IMG/VR virus record: IMGVR_UViG_3300025110_000073
Span: 1 to 31,303 of that record
From: a virus
DNA length: 31,303 nucleotides
Strand: one strand, 5' to 3'
The first letter of the stretch is position 1, and every line of letters begins with the position of its first letter. The translations under genes and the position numbers were made by a program. The notes under the pieces are model-generated. The model was not told where the DNA came from. It searched no databases and was given only the letters and a program-made list of their open reading frames with translations. This document shows positions 8,501-17,140 of the stretch, one piece after another.

Positions 8501-10303
8501 ATTTAAGACTTTACCTGTAGCTTTCCATGTATCATCAGTAATACTTTCTACATCTCCCCAAATCTTAGGATTAGGTTTTGATTGCTGTAAAGGCAAGTCA
8601 GTAGCTTTAATTTTAGTTTTTACACTACCACCTATATCTACTTTATTTATATTTAAAGAGTTTGCTGGATCAAAATATATTCTTACTTGATGTAGTCTTT
8701 TACCTTTACCTGCCTTCTTTCCTCCTTGATGTGTTAAACCACCAAAACCTTCTCTTTGTAATTCTTCAGTAAAAGAAGAAAATAAGTCTGCTGTCGTATT
8801 AGCACTAAGATCATTAGCATTAGAAATTAATTTTATTTCATCATAAATTTGAGCAATACTAGCATTTGAACCAACATTATCTAAAGCTCTATCAATAATA
8901 TCAACTTCATCATAAGCATCAACATCAAAAATTTTACGCAGTTGATCTATTCGTTCTGGTGTTGCAGGTGCATCTAAATCAAAAAACTTTACAGGTTGTT
9001 TTTCAGTAACTTCATAAACAACACCACTAGGTTTTTTACCTTTTACTCTGTTTTTTTTCTGATATTTAGCAGCAGTTACTAAATCTTCTGTGACATAAAA
9101 CCCATCTCCATATAAATTTTCTACAGCTTTACCAAATTCACCACCTTCTACAAGATTAATTTCACTAGCAGCACCATGATAAAATTTTCCTTGACCTCTA
9201 GTGTCTGGTATATCTATTACTGGTTTTGTTTTAGGTGCTACTTCATCAAACTTAGGTAGGTCATCTAATACTTTTGTAAATTCATTTGAAAATTCTTCAC
9301 TACCTACAAGAGTTGCTTTATTTAACCTTTTAATTTGTTTTAGAGCATTAGCTAATCTAGTTGGGTTGTTTTTTATATCTTTCAATAGCTGAATAGTTCT
9401 ATTAGCCATCTGTTCTGGATTTAATATATTAGGACCACCTGTAATATCATCAATAAGTCTTACAGCGTATGGTTCTAATACATTTTTTAATTTAGGTAAT
9501 TTTGTTGCTGCTGTACCTGTCAGCCCAATAGTTTCTCCAAAAACTGTACCTGTTAAAAACTGCTTAAGTTTTGCTTCACCAAAATTACTTTCATCTCCTT
9601 CTTCTGGTCTTTCTGGTGCAGATAAATATTCAACAATAGGTTTTACAAATCTATTAGTAAGTACTGGATTTTCTATATCAGCTAAAAAATTAAATAAGTT
9701 TTCGTCATAAGCATCTACACCAACAAAATCCGCTGCTCCACCTGCTGTAAACCATCTAGCACCAGTAGCAATCTTGTCATAATTTTTTATACCTTGTAAT
9801 GCTTTTATACCTTTTATGCCTTTCAAAGTCTTATTAAAACCAGCATAAGGTATCAAAAACCCAGAACCAAATTTAAAAACTTGATATGCTGCATCATCTA
9901 AATCACCTTCTTTTTCAAGACCTAAAGCTTTTAAATCAATTAGTTCATTTGGATCATAAGGATTACCTTGAATCCAATCAGCTATATGTTTTATTTCGTT
10001 TGGTATGTCAACAAGACCTGCTGCGGTAGCTCTTAAAGCAGTAGCTTCTTCTTCTGATCTTGGTTTTAAAAATTCATCTTGAGTTTTAGCAGCTTTTTCT
10101 ATAACTTCTTCTGTAATTTGACTTGGTAAAACAACTGTTCCTCCTTTTCTAAGTTGTTCATATAAAGCTTTAGGTATATCTTTAATACCAAAATTTTTTA
10201 GTTTTTCATTTTCTGTGAAGTCATCAGTTTTTTTAGACCCAATACCAAAAGCTCCTTCTGGTACTGTATTTTCGTCTTGTGGAATTAAGTTTGAGTCTGT
10301 CAT
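5501..10303 (-). CDS. Giant internal virion / DNA-ejection protein, T7 gp16 position, 1600 aa
   Basis: This is the last gene before the tail fibre and follows the gp15-like gene by 3 nt, the position of T7 gene 16, whose product is ejected and helps thread DNA through the envelope. It is longer than T7 gp16 (about 1318 aa). Residues about 373-550 look like an ADP-ribosyltransferase of the polyvalent-protein type (see separate entry). Around residues 838-860, NNLLSAPETQIINIIGSLFN is a phrase typical of large polyvalent phage proteins, followed by long helical stretches. LLWAYFISLAAA (about 1140-1151) is hydrophobic and could touch membrane. I do not see the lytic transglycosylase motif found at the N-terminus of T7 gp16. 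Role is by position and size. Confidence 0.85.
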   Translation of the reverse strand: MTDSNLIPQDENTVPEGAFGIGSKKTDDFTENEKLKNFGIKDIPKALYEQLRKGGTVVLPSQITEEVIEKAAKTQDEFLKPRSEEEATALRATAAGLVDIPNEIKHIADWIQGNPYDPNELIDLKALGLEKEGDLDDAAYQVFKFGSGFLIPYAGFNKTLKGIKGIKALQGIKNYDKIATGARWFTAGGAADFVGVDAYDENLFNFLADIENPVLTNRFVKPIVEYLSAPERPEEGDESNFGEAKLKQFLTGTVFGETIGLTGTAATKLPKLKNVLEPYAVRLIDDITGGPNILNPEQMANRTIQLLKDIKNNPTRLANALKQIKRLNKATLVGSEEFSNEFTKVLDDLPKFDEVAPKTKPVIDIPDTRGQGKFYHGAASEINLVEGGEFGKAVENLYGDGFYVTEDLVTAAKYQKKNRVKGKKPSGVVYEVTEKQPVKFFDLDAPATPERIDQLRKIFDVDAYDEVDIIDRALDNVGSNASIAQIYDEIKLISNANDLSANTTADLFSSFTEELQREGFGGLTHQGGKKAGKGKRLHQVRIYFDPANSLNINKVDIGGSVKTKIKATDLPLQQSKPNPKIWGDVESITDDTWKATGKVLNRIVIPDEFSVEAASAMGYDELLPKVIQIAKKISPNDPEKHMRVIYLGAIKEQKRLATNVSQYMTDIEQAFMLGEEIPDELLQNWSEDVSRMINLAGPTKKISNETAGTVRVNQLIDAEPKDVIRKSVDEEVAAGIGGGEKTAERARKERFQTTTRDLVEKTKKQIAEQKLIPTKEELYEGMQTYIKNNDIEGLLGITRKVLAMQGDSKKISKLVQGMTLTDRAGKLFRISNELFINNLLSAPETQIINIIGSLFNVALGPLDLAAGSPIMDKQMKIRAARELATIFTSSIDSLKAAGKALWLDKNILDERRMFGTQDAYERYAIRMMGDSAFAKSINLFGHGVRVPSRFMMAGDEFTKQIAFRSGLMGDLTQQATERGLTGKSFQIYVKSNFDEIIDIVNTKSFTRGQDTAFPDFVPNENILDAYTRNLDYAADRTFTTELGKGFGLNGAGSAQTKKLAEILKSSPLRPIVPFVTTPVNIGKQVIRRTGVPDFRTLFKGMPPKYNATIGRILKEHNDNLLSDDLATAYRANGEATMGGLLWAYFISLAAAKDDPEAELALIGGGHHNKYLREGEKRTDELPYSWRVLQKDKDGKVIRGDNGLPNYEYLDLLSRMEPIGSMFMISGDLAYIRDFVSDEDYDNAAFAYTGLVSRNIGNKYMLKQVADFIDLTSDVGALKRFYRVGANYAANLVPFSSLWRSITRARGEKWTYELRDNEGKLLGTKTYEGRFPKRKTKFRKGDTKPQTERIEDRGNYTEDYGEYEGNDFGSLKLSNNPFQDLDIFGTMITRSLQDYTAGFSADIEPIRSMTTGRIAEYPEGAFFGNYFNPFKYKKEKDNPVDEYIRRLDLKLVPPLDTIRFNKYGNEVNLTTQQYNKLTSLIPFIKISYDEKGRPFFDPQNGKRFPEIILELSRNKNNIKALKELEADRSGGIDAQGMLTRKEIIRKELQLPVRTFWKDYKKVAVEYYKEYIMDKKIKSMAENENRRAYEDIIPILENFSGN
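8654..9187 (-). other. ADP-ribosyltransferase-like domain inside the ejection protein
   Basis: Covers about residues 373-550 of the 1600-aa protein. Order of motifs: KFYHGA (His376), then a Gly-rich GDGFYVTEDLVTAAKYQ (Tyr403), then a strand GVVYEVTE, and a closing EGFGGLTHQGG...HQVRIYFDP. This His ... GxGFYxT..xxAxxY ... G(F/Y)xGL ... V.FDP layout is the pattern recalled for ADP-ribosyltransferases in phage polyvalent proteins (ART-PolyVal). The third catalytic residue is uncertain; Glu518 is a candidate. If active it would enter the cell with the ejected proteins and could modify a host target using NAD+. Activity is inference. Confidence 0.62.
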
Positions 10304-10306
10304 TTT

Positions 10307-12829
10307 TTAAAATAATGCTGGATTTCTACGAGCATCATTAAGAACATCTGTTACTAATTTAACGTAGTCTGAATCTGTTGCATAACCATTTTCTTTTAAT
10401 CTTATTATTGCTTCTTCAGCAGTATCTACATTAATAGTACCTTTTCTAGTAGTAAAACCATTAAACCAATCATCATTATGATGTGTCTTGTAATCTAATA
10501 AACTCTCTTTTACAGATTTAAAGTTTTTAAACTTAGCTTTAACTTTAACCATTTTGCCATCTATTTCTTCATAAGTATCAACTTCAGTAAAGTTACCTGA
10601 TTTTATGTCTTCTGGTCTTGCTTTTATCCCTAAGTAGTTATTTGTACCAGTAATTTTTAATCCATGATCTGACTCAACACCAAATTGTGCTGCAACTACT
10701 TCTGGAAATTTAATACCAACTTCTTTAGCTAAATTGTAAATTGTTTTAAAATTAGTTTCCATACGTTGTATTGCATTTGTGTTTTTGCTAATTATTTCTT
10801 TAGTGCTTTTTTGAGTTGTAGGAGCCATAGCAAGTAAACTGCCATCTACACCACCTAATGAAGTAATAATATCACTAAAAATTTTCTGATTTTGTGGTGT
10901 ATTTAAAGAACTTAAATCTAATTCTGATTCGTAAAAATTATTATTTGTCTTTGTGGTGTTTGTGTTATTTGTGGGGTCTTCTTTATTTTCTTCTGAAAAT
11001 CTACCAGTAAATTCTGATCCTCTATTCAAAATTCTATTAGGATCATCAGAATCTAAATCCGTTTGTTTAAATACTGCTTTTTTAAAAGGATTTTCTGCGT
11101 TTGGATATAATTGATTTCTTAACTTTACAAATTCTGGTCTTCCATCAGCAGCTAAAGCTTGTACAGCATATTGTTGTTCTATTGCTTGTACTTCTAAACT
11201 TGTAGGTCGTTTGCCATTTGTTTCTATATAATCTATGTAATATTTTTTTATCTTATCTCGAACATCAAAACTAATCTTAGTTGCTTTTACCATATTGCTT
11301 CTAGTTTGATCGTTAAAAGGACCAAGTATTTGAAACTTATTTCCTACACCTAAGTTATCGTTAACTATATTCATTATGTTAGTTGTAGAAGTTTGTATAT
11401 CTTCTCCTAAACCATCACTTTCTGCTGCAAAGATTTTAAGTTTACCTATTAAGTCGATTGCTTCATTGTCCATTGTTGCATGATTATTTTCTATATCTGA
11501 AATAGCTTTTTCTAAATCAGTATCTAAACCATCAAATACACCTAATGTAATTTTCTTTTTTAAATCTGGAATAATTTTACTTTTAAGATCAAAGTTATCT
11601 GATTTACCTAATTGATCTATATAATCTTGTTCTTCTTTTGTTGTAAATCTAGTATCATTTTTTAACGCTTCATACGCATTTCGTTTAGTTTTTATTGCTG
11701 TAGTTTTTTCTGCATCTGTCATATCTACAGTAAGAGGTATTTTATTAATATTTTGAAACTTATTTTTAATTTCTAATTTGTTAAGTAAAGGTTGTACTTG
11801 ATTTTTGTATTTAATTTTTTGCAATACTAATCTTTCAAACTTTTCATCAAAAGCTGCTGATTTTGTTAGATAGTCTTTATGACTTCTAAGATCTTTTTCT
11901 CCATATTTAACTAAACTTAAAAGCCTATCTGGGAAACTTTCAGCTAAAGCTAATTTTTGTGCAGCATCAGGTTTGCTTACATCTATATCTAATAGTTTTT
12001 CACCTTGAGCATAAATATTTTCTATAAGAGTTGTATATGTTTTAGTAGCATCTGTACCAGTAATACCACCTTTATACATATTTTCTAGGTAGTTATTTAA
12101 AATTTCACCAGCTTGATCTTCTTTTCCTTTGCTTAGATGTAAAGATGCTTCTGTTAAAATCTCAGGCATCAATCCTAGAAATTTATTATATTCAAAAGCT
12201 TGATTTTGTTTAGTTCCATAATTAGCATTCTTAAACATCTCCTTACTCATTTCGGGAATATAAAAATCATCTACTACAGTTGAATCAATATTTAATTTTT
12301 TAAAATTATCTAAATCTTCATCAAGATAACTTTTTCTCCAAGTTTTATATTCATTGCTATCAGTTTTAAATTCTTTTAAAAACTTTAATATAGGTTTTCC
12401 GTCCTCATCTTTTTGACCTGTATCAATTCTAGTGACATCATAATCACTCTCCATTCTGTTACTTCTTTTTAAAGCTTGTAATGTTACTAAAGATTTTTCA
12501 TATTGTCTTCTATAAGCTCTTGTACCACCTATTATTTCTCTAGCTGTTTGTCTGCCTTCGGCTTTTTCAAGTTTGTTTGACAAATCAGCAATAGCACCAT
12601 TATTTATTTCAGCATCTAAAACATCAGCAACAGCACGTTTTCTATCTTTTTTTGCTTTCGTATCGCTTTTACTTACAAGAAATTTTGTTATTGCTGGATT
12701 AACTGTTTGTAAGATTTCAGCTACATCCATAATGCTAGTTTTTCGTATAGCAGTAACAGGCTGTACAAAAGTATTTACAGGACTATCGTAAATCCTTGTA
12801 GCTGCTGTACTTTGAAAACTTGATGACAT
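10307..12829 (-). CDS. Internal virion protein, gp15-like, with C-terminal GH73 muramidase domain, 840 aa
   Basis: The start is taken at the ATG at 12829 (MSSSFQSTAATRIY), which has GGAGT 9 nt upstream; a TTG 15 nt earlier would also be open but overlaps the gp14-like gene. Residues about 30-690 are long, charged and helical without a clear family. Residues about 695-835 form a glucosaminidase-like domain: VVAAQFGVESDHG with Glu719 as the probable catalytic acid, NNYLGIKA at 730-737, then FKNFKSVKESLLDY. GH73 enzymes cut the glycan chain of peptidoglycan. Position between gp14-like and gp16-like genes makes it a member of the ejected core that opens the cell wall for DNA entry. T7 gp15 itself (about 747 aa) has no such domain. 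Confidence 0.85.
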   Translation of the reverse strand: MSSSFQSTAATRIYDSPVNTFVQPVTAIRKTSIMDVAEILQTVNPAITKFLVSKSDTKAKKDRKRAVADVLDAEINNGAIADLSNKLEKAEGRQTAREIIGGTRAYRRQYEKSLVTLQALKRSNRMESDYDVTRIDTGQKDEDGKPILKFLKEFKTDSNEYKTWRKSYLDEDLDNFKKLNIDSTVVDDFYIPEMSKEMFKNANYGTKQNQAFEYNKFLGLMPEILTEASLHLSKGKEDQAGEILNNYLENMYKGGITGTDATKTYTTLIENIYAQGEKLLDIDVSKPDAAQKLALAESFPDRLLSLVKYGEKDLRSHKDYLTKSAAFDEKFERLVLQKIKYKNQVQPLLNKLEIKNKFQNINKIPLTVDMTDAEKTTAIKTKRNAYEALKNDTRFTTKEEQDYIDQLGKSDNFDLKSKIIPDLKKKITLGVFDGLDTDLEKAISDIENNHATMDNEAIDLIGKLKIFAAESDGLGEDIQTSTTNIMNIVNDNLGVGNKFQILGPFNDQTRSNMVKATKISFDVRDKIKKYYIDYIETNGKRPTSLEVQAIEQQYAVQALAADGRPEFVKLRNQLYPNAENPFKKAVFKQTDLDSDDPNRILNRGSEFTGRFSEENKEDPTNNTNTTKTNNNFYESELDLSSLNTPQNQKIFSDIITSLGGVDGSLLAMAPTTQKSTKEIISKNTNAIQRMETNFKTIYNLAKEVGIKFPEVVAAQFGVESDHGLKITGTNNYLGIKARPEDIKSGNFTEVDTYEEIDGKMVKVKAKFKNFKSVKESLLDYKTHHNDDWFNGFTTRKGTINVDTAEEAIIRLKENGYATDSDYVKLVTDVLNDARRNPALF

Positions 12830-12833
12830 AATT

Positions 12834-13370
12834 TTAGACTCCAAAGATGTTGTCTTCTAGAGAAAGTTCAGTTGTCAAGGCACTTGTGGCAGCACCTAAA
12901 ATAATTGATCCTGTTGAAGGTATTTGATTATAAGCAGTTATAGTATTACTTCTCAATCTGTTTCTTATGTTTTGATATTCTGATTCTGTACCTTGTATAT
13001 TTCTATCATACTGCCTACTAAATGATTTTAAGTCTTGTCGTATAGATTCTGTAAAATTACCTCCTTGTCTTCCTAAATCTGCAAACAATAAATTTATATT
13101 GTTACCTGCTTGACCTGATGCTAACAAAGCACTTTGAGCTTTTAATATGTCTATATTTTTAGCAAATATATTTTGTGCTTCTTGATTTTCTTTTGAAGCT
13201 TTTTGTTCTGATAAAGCTAATTGTTGATTTCTTTTACTGTCTTCAGCAGATTTGACACCTGTTCTTTCTTGTTCAGCAGTTTGCTCCGCAGCGTCAGTTG
13301 CAGCACCTTTCATAGCAAGCCCTTCAAAAAGCTTTAGACCTCCACTAATAGCTGTTGGAATTGAACACAT
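12834..13370 (-). CDS. Internal virion protein, T7 gp14-like, 178 aa
   Basis: The N-terminus MCSIPTAISGG strongly resembles T7 gp14 (MC..IPIAISG), the ejected protein that forms a pore in the outer membrane. Residues about 25-80 are rich in Ala, Gln, Glu and Lys and probably helical; residues 80-130 include ASGQAGNNINLLFADLGRQGG and FSRQYDRNIQ. T7 gp14 is 196 aa. The ATG follows directly after the TAA of the gp13-like gene, with GAGG 9 nt upstream. Its neighbours on both sides are the gp13 and gp15 counterparts, which supports the call. Cys2 is shared with two other small virion-type proteins in this window. Confidence 0.86.
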   Translation of the reverse strand: MCSIPTAISGGLKLFEGLAMKGAATDAAEQTAEQERTGVKSAEDSKRNQQLALSEQKASKENQEAQNIFAKNIDILKAQSALLASGQAGNNINLLFADLGRQGGNFTESIRQDLKSFSRQYDRNIQGTESEYQNIRNRLRSNTITAYNQIPSTGSIILGAATSALTTELSLEDNIFGV

Positions 13371-13823
13371 TTAGGCAATCCTCAGAAATTCATAGAATGG
13401 TTTTTCATGTTGTCCATACTTTTCGTGATAATTTATAAAAACAAAACCGAGAGCTTCTAACCACTTTATAGCAGTATGATTCTCTGCATATACAAAATTA
13501 TATAGGAGTTTATAAGATTTCAACAAACTATCTACCCATTCTCGACCTTTTCTTATTAGTTGTATTTTGTATTTTTTATTAGAAAACAATTCATCAGTAC
13601 AAATCATCCATATACAACCATCTTTTATTACTCCGCATAACCCCATAGGTTGATCTTTGTCACCAGCTATTGTAAGTACTCTTTGACCAAACAAATAACA
13701 TAAACGTAAAGCATCTTCGGCATTTTTTCCTGTTTGGTATAAACCTTCTAACCTATCCATTTCTCTCATGTTTTGGCATACATAATTAAGATCTGATAAT
13801 TTTGATTTTCTCAAATATCCCAT
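13371..13823 (-). CDS. T7 gp13-like protein with GNAT-type fold, 150 aa
   Basis: The C-terminal half (YKLLYNFVYAENHTAIKWLEALGFVF, residues about 103-128, then a Tyr/Phe-rich ending) parallels T7 gp13 (LWNYVWVGNTSHIRFLKTIGAVF) and looks like the end of an N-acetyltransferase (GNAT) fold. In T7 gp13 is needed for assembly of the internal core but is not retained in mature particles. The N-terminal part MGYLRKSKLSDLNYVCQNMRE is also GNAT-like. The classic acetyl-CoA loop (Q/RxxGxG/A) is not clear, so enzymatic activity is doubtful. Its start overlaps the end of the tubular B gene by 1 nt. Confidence 0.85.
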   Translation of the reverse strand: MGYLRKSKLSDLNYVCQNMREMDRLEGLYQTGKNAEDALRLCYLFGQRVLTIAGDKDQPMGLCGVIKDGCIWMICTDELFSNKKYKIQLIRKGREWVDSLLKSYKLLYNFVYAENHTAIKWLEALGFVFINYHEKYGQHEKPFYEFLRIA

Positions 13824-16279
13824 TAAGCTCTTCTACTCCTCATGTGAAATACTCCTTCATATTCTGCACTAGCTAACAAGGTAGGCAAGAAGGTATTGTT
13901 CTTGACATCTATATCTACTCTATCTGATTTACTCATAATAGGTACTTTAAATGTTCCTGTATCTAAATTAATCTCACCAATAGCAGCAGAAGCAGCACCA
14001 AGCAAACGACCAGTAAATTTATGTAGAGATGTGTCTCTATTCTCAGGTGTTACTTCTACTTGGAAGAAACCAGAATCTTCATACTTAATATAAAAATGAT
14101 GTATTTGTAATCGACCACTTATAAGTTCAGTAGCACCTCCTCCCCCTTGAGTTAGTCTTTGTTGACTAAACCTATAGTGCATTTCATAAGGTTCGCCAAT
14201 AATAAATTTACTATTTCTAAAATCACCTGTTGCTGTAATGGTAGAAGTAGAACCATTAGTAGTATTAGTAGTCGTAAGTGCTTGCCCTGATGTAAGAGTT
14301 TTTGTATTGCCTTGAGCATCTACAAATGTACTTGTTTCTCCATTTGCCAGATACCTACCAACAATATTCATATTAGCTCTTAGTCTATAAGGAACTGTAA
14401 AAGTAGATAGACCAGTACCAGAGCTATAAGATACTGATACACCAGTAGTTGCTTCAGTTACTTTATGGTCTAGATGATATTCAAAGTCTGCATTAGGTTC
14501 TCTAAAGTTTGTTTCAAATGGTATCTTTTCTAAGGTCACACCATTAGCTTCTTCTACAACCATTATCAAATCAGTACCAATAAAATCAATATTTAAAATA
14601 GACCTATTGCTGTTTAATGTATAAGTAAACCAAGCATTAAGAGCTTTACTAAAGCCCTCTCCATATAACCATCTGTTTACATATAGCTTGTTTGGATTTT
14701 CTGTACCAAGCAAAACAAGAATGTCTTGGTTGTTTGATACTGCCATTTTAAAAATACCACTTGGTATCAGTCTTGGTACATGAATAGTTGTGTTTGCTGC
14801 ATCTTGAATCTGTTGATTACCTGCAATAATATATTCTCTTATACCAGCAAAAGAACCTTTCTTGGTTAAGAAATAAATAGAAGAACCAGAACCTACAGGT
14901 TGTGCTGCTGCATTACTTTCAAATTCAGTCTGTACCAGTACGTTAGCTGTTGAAGGTGTAAGGTTATCTGCTGAACTTGATAATACAAATTGCGTTTGTT
15001 CAGAAAATAATATAAGTTTTTCTCCCATAGTTACTGCGTGTTTTAAGATCGCAACTTTGGTATGAGAAGCAGCTACATCTATGGGTTCAGTATCTAAAAC
15101 TGATATGACTGTTTCAGAAAAGAAGTTAAAAAACTCTGAGACTGTCGAAAGTATTACATTATCTGCTGCTAAAAAACCAAGTCTATTTCTAAAAAAGAAT
15201 ACGTTATTAATTTTATTACCAATAAAAGAAGGGTTAGGTGAAGAAACTAAATCACCAACAACACGTTCACCCCATTTAGGTAATGTAAAAGTAGTACCAG
15301 ATAATGTATAAGTATCACCATCTACTCTTGCAAATCTAAAATTACCATCTGCCTGACGTATTAAAACATGGGGCATGGTTGCATAATCAAATTTAAAAGG
15401 TATGCCAGCTTCTACTGTTTCTTGCCATTGTCCTTCTTCTAAAGCATTACCATTATTAGTTGTAAATTTAACGTAGTAGTTATCAAAGTTTGTACCTTCA
15501 TCACCTGTAATTTCTACTACATATCCATTAGGTGACACATTTGGTAGATCAGTAAATTGCTGTACTGAATTTTTTATTACTGTCATCTTGGTATTACCTT
15601 GAGTATCAGTACCATCTATAGAAAAATCACTACCATCATTTTTCTTTATATGAATTACAGGACCATTTCTAGCAATCGTAAAACCTGTAAGACCAGAGTT
15701 TAAACCACTAGCAAGATCAGAAGCTACAGTATCAGTTGAAAGAGGATCATTACCATCTGTATTATCGGTAACTGTTACCCCATCTACAGTCACAGAGTAA
15801 GTTGTTTTAGCTGTTGCCTGAGTTATAAATACTACTGCTTGAGTTATATTACTAGCACTATTTGACAAAGCAGAATCCATTGCTGTTGTGATACTTGTAT
15901 TAACAACAAAAGTAAAGTCAGCAATAGTTACTGTCTTCATTACACTTCTAGGATTTGATGTGTTTAAGTAAGCAGTTCCATCAGGTTTTGTTACTGTCTT
16001 TTCTGTACCATCTAACTCATAGACTTTGACATTACCATTACTAAATATTGCTACATACTGTTCACTAGCATCTCTATTTATAGTTTGTATATGAACATTA
16101 CCAAGAGTAGAACTACCAACTGAAGCTAAGAACTGAGATCCCGACCTTTTTGTAAGACCAAGAACAGGGTTGCTATCAGCATTATCTTGTATATCAGCGT
16201 GGTCTGCTTGCTTCAAAGCATCAGAAGACTGCGATATACCTCTTAGTAATGTAGGTATAGATCTTGAAATAACACTCAT
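13823..16279 (-). CDS. Tail tubular protein B (T7 gp12-like nozzle), 818 aa
   Basis: Length is close to T7 gp12 (794 aa), and the gene lies between the gp11-like and gp13-like genes. The N-terminus (SRSIPTLLRGISQSSDALKQ) is the usual start of this family, and the stretch INNVFFFRNRLGFLAADNVI at about residues 355-375 is its most conserved signature. The protein forms the tail nozzle below the gp11 adaptor and carries the fibre attachment region. Beta-rich composition fits the propeller-like fold. Two-nt gap to the upstream gp11-like gene suggests one transcript and linked expression. Confidence 0.93.
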   Translation of the reverse strand: MSVISRSIPTLLRGISQSSDALKQADHADIQDNADSNPVLGLTKRSGSQFLASVGSSTLGNVHIQTINRDASEQYVAIFSNGNVKVYELDGTEKTVTKPDGTAYLNTSNPRSVMKTVTIADFTFVVNTSITTAMDSALSNSASNITQAVVFITQATAKTTYSVTVDGVTVTDNTDGNDPLSTDTVASDLASGLNSGLTGFTIARNGPVIHIKKNDGSDFSIDGTDTQGNTKMTVIKNSVQQFTDLPNVSPNGYVVEITGDEGTNFDNYYVKFTTNNGNALEEGQWQETVEAGIPFKFDYATMPHVLIRQADGNFRFARVDGDTYTLSGTTFTLPKWGERVVGDLVSSPNPSFIGNKINNVFFFRNRLGFLAADNVILSTVSEFFNFFSETVISVLDTEPIDVAASHTKVAILKHAVTMGEKLILFSEQTQFVLSSSADNLTPSTANVLVQTEFESNAAAQPVGSGSSIYFLTKKGSFAGIREYIIAGNQQIQDAANTTIHVPRLIPSGIFKMAVSNNQDILVLLGTENPNKLYVNRWLYGEGFSKALNAWFTYTLNSNRSILNIDFIGTDLIMVVEEANGVTLEKIPFETNFREPNADFEYHLDHKVTEATTGVSVSYSSGTGLSTFTVPYRLRANMNIVGRYLANGETSTFVDAQGNTKTLTSGQALTTTNTTNGSTSTITATGDFRNSKFIIGEPYEMHYRFSQQRLTQGGGGATELISGRLQIHHFYIKYEDSGFFQVEVTPENRDTSLHKFTGRLLGAASAAIGEINLDTGTFKVPIMSKSDRVDIDVKNNTFLPTLLASAEYEGVFHMRSRRA

Positions 16280-16281
16280 AG

Positions 16282-16890
16282 TTATCTAATTAAAGCACTA
16301 GAAGGATTGTAGGTGTCAAAGACATTTGTAAGAGAAGGATCTCCTCGTAGCATATTGTGATCTCCATTTGCTAAATCTGTTTCCATTAATATAGCTCTAG
16401 CTCTTACCTCATCTTGCTGTGTATAAGTTCTTAATCCTTGGTCACTTACAAGTCTATCAACAAATATCCTTGCAGCTTTGATATTCATATAGTATCTAGC
16501 TGGTTCTGGTATCTCACTAAAATCTCTAAAATAAACAACAGTACAAATCAAGTCTTCTTCAAATTCAAACTTATTATTTTGTCTGTCATATAATTTTAAA
16601 CCACGTTGTATAGGATCTATGGTCGGGTGTTGATGAATATTAGCATCTACTCTTAATACATCAGCAGGTAAGTTTACATGATTAGATCCATCTCTAGTAA
16701 GAGTTACATCTGTTTCAGTATTAAAAGACCAACCTTCTGACTGTACACTTTTGTTTACTTCAGTAAGAGTTGATTGAGCAATACGAGCATCAACAGGAAG
16801 AGTACCGACAAGACTGTTTATAGGTGCTTCTCCTATAGCAGCCAACATAATGTTGATACATTCAAGTTCTGTGGTTTCAGCTACAGCCAT
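16282..16890 (-). CDS. Tail tubular protein A (T7 gp11-like adaptor), 202 aa
   Basis: Begins MAVAETTELECINIMLAAIG followed by EAPINSL, the hallmark start of T7 gp11-type gatekeeper proteins. Later it has VNLPADVLRVDA and a conserved LICTVVYFRDFSEIPEPARYY, also family features. Length (202 aa) matches T7 gp11 (196 aa). It connects the portal to the nozzle. The ATG overlaps the stop of the 56-aa gene upstream (TAATG), so it is probably translationally coupled to that gene. Confidence 0.93.
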   Translation of the reverse strand: MAVAETTELECINIMLAAIGEAPINSLVGTLPVDARIAQSTLTEVNKSVQSEGWSFNTETDVTLTRDGSNHVNLPADVLRVDANIHQHPTIDPIQRGLKLYDRQNNKFEFEEDLICTVVYFRDFSEIPEPARYYMNIKAARIFVDRLVSDQGLRTYTQQDEVRARAILMETDLANGDHNMLRGDPSLTNVFDTYNPSSALIR

Positions 16891-17060
16891 TAGTTACCAC
16901 CTATAAGTTTATTTCTAATCTTAGCTGTTTCTTTTACAAATCTAGATTTTTCAGCAAGCGTAGTCTTACCTGTATCGTTCATCTTTTGATTGTAGGCATC
17001 AACATAAGCTTGACCTTCTAGACCAAGAATACCTTTTTTCTTTTTATTCTTGCCAAACAT
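16890..17060 (-). CDS. Small hypothetical protein, 56 aa
   Basis: Reads MFGKNKKKKGILGLEGQAY, then a charged helical part (NQKMNDTGKTTLAEKSRF) and ends KLIGGN. The stop overlaps the gp11-like start, and the gene sits just after the capsid terminator. The very basic N-terminus could bind nucleic acid or scaffold. Short proteins of this look lie between capsid and tail genes in marine T7-like phages, but I do not know a function. Codon structure, same-strand packing and the 4-nt class overlaps make it likely to be real despite its size. Confidence 0.65.
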   Translation of the reverse strand: MFGKNKKKKGILGLEGQAYVDAYNQKMNDTGKTTLAEKSRFVKETAKIRNKLIGGN

Positions 17061-17062
17061 AA

Positions 17063-17134
17063 TTAATACCCTTTCTTTTTAATCTTAAGTGAGTCTCTCC
17101 CACCTTTCTTTTTTTTCTTCTTTGATGAATACAT
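17063..17134 (-). CDS. Tiny lysine-rich peptide, 23 aa
   Basis: The frame MYSSKKKKKKGGRDSLKIKK plus KGY is 23 residues, more than 40 percent lysine, and fills the space between the capsid terminator and the 56-aa gene with 2 nt to spare. No Shine-Dalgarno sequence is seen upstream of its ATG at 17134; the upstream bases are the U-tract of the terminator. Its pattern (Lys run, GGRxSLKIKKKGY) is not random-looking and could be a very small DNA-binding virion peptide. It could equally be a non-coding leader. Confidence 0.4.
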   Translation of the reverse strand: MYSSKKKKKKGGRDSLKIKKKGY

Positions 17135-17140
17135 AGCTAT

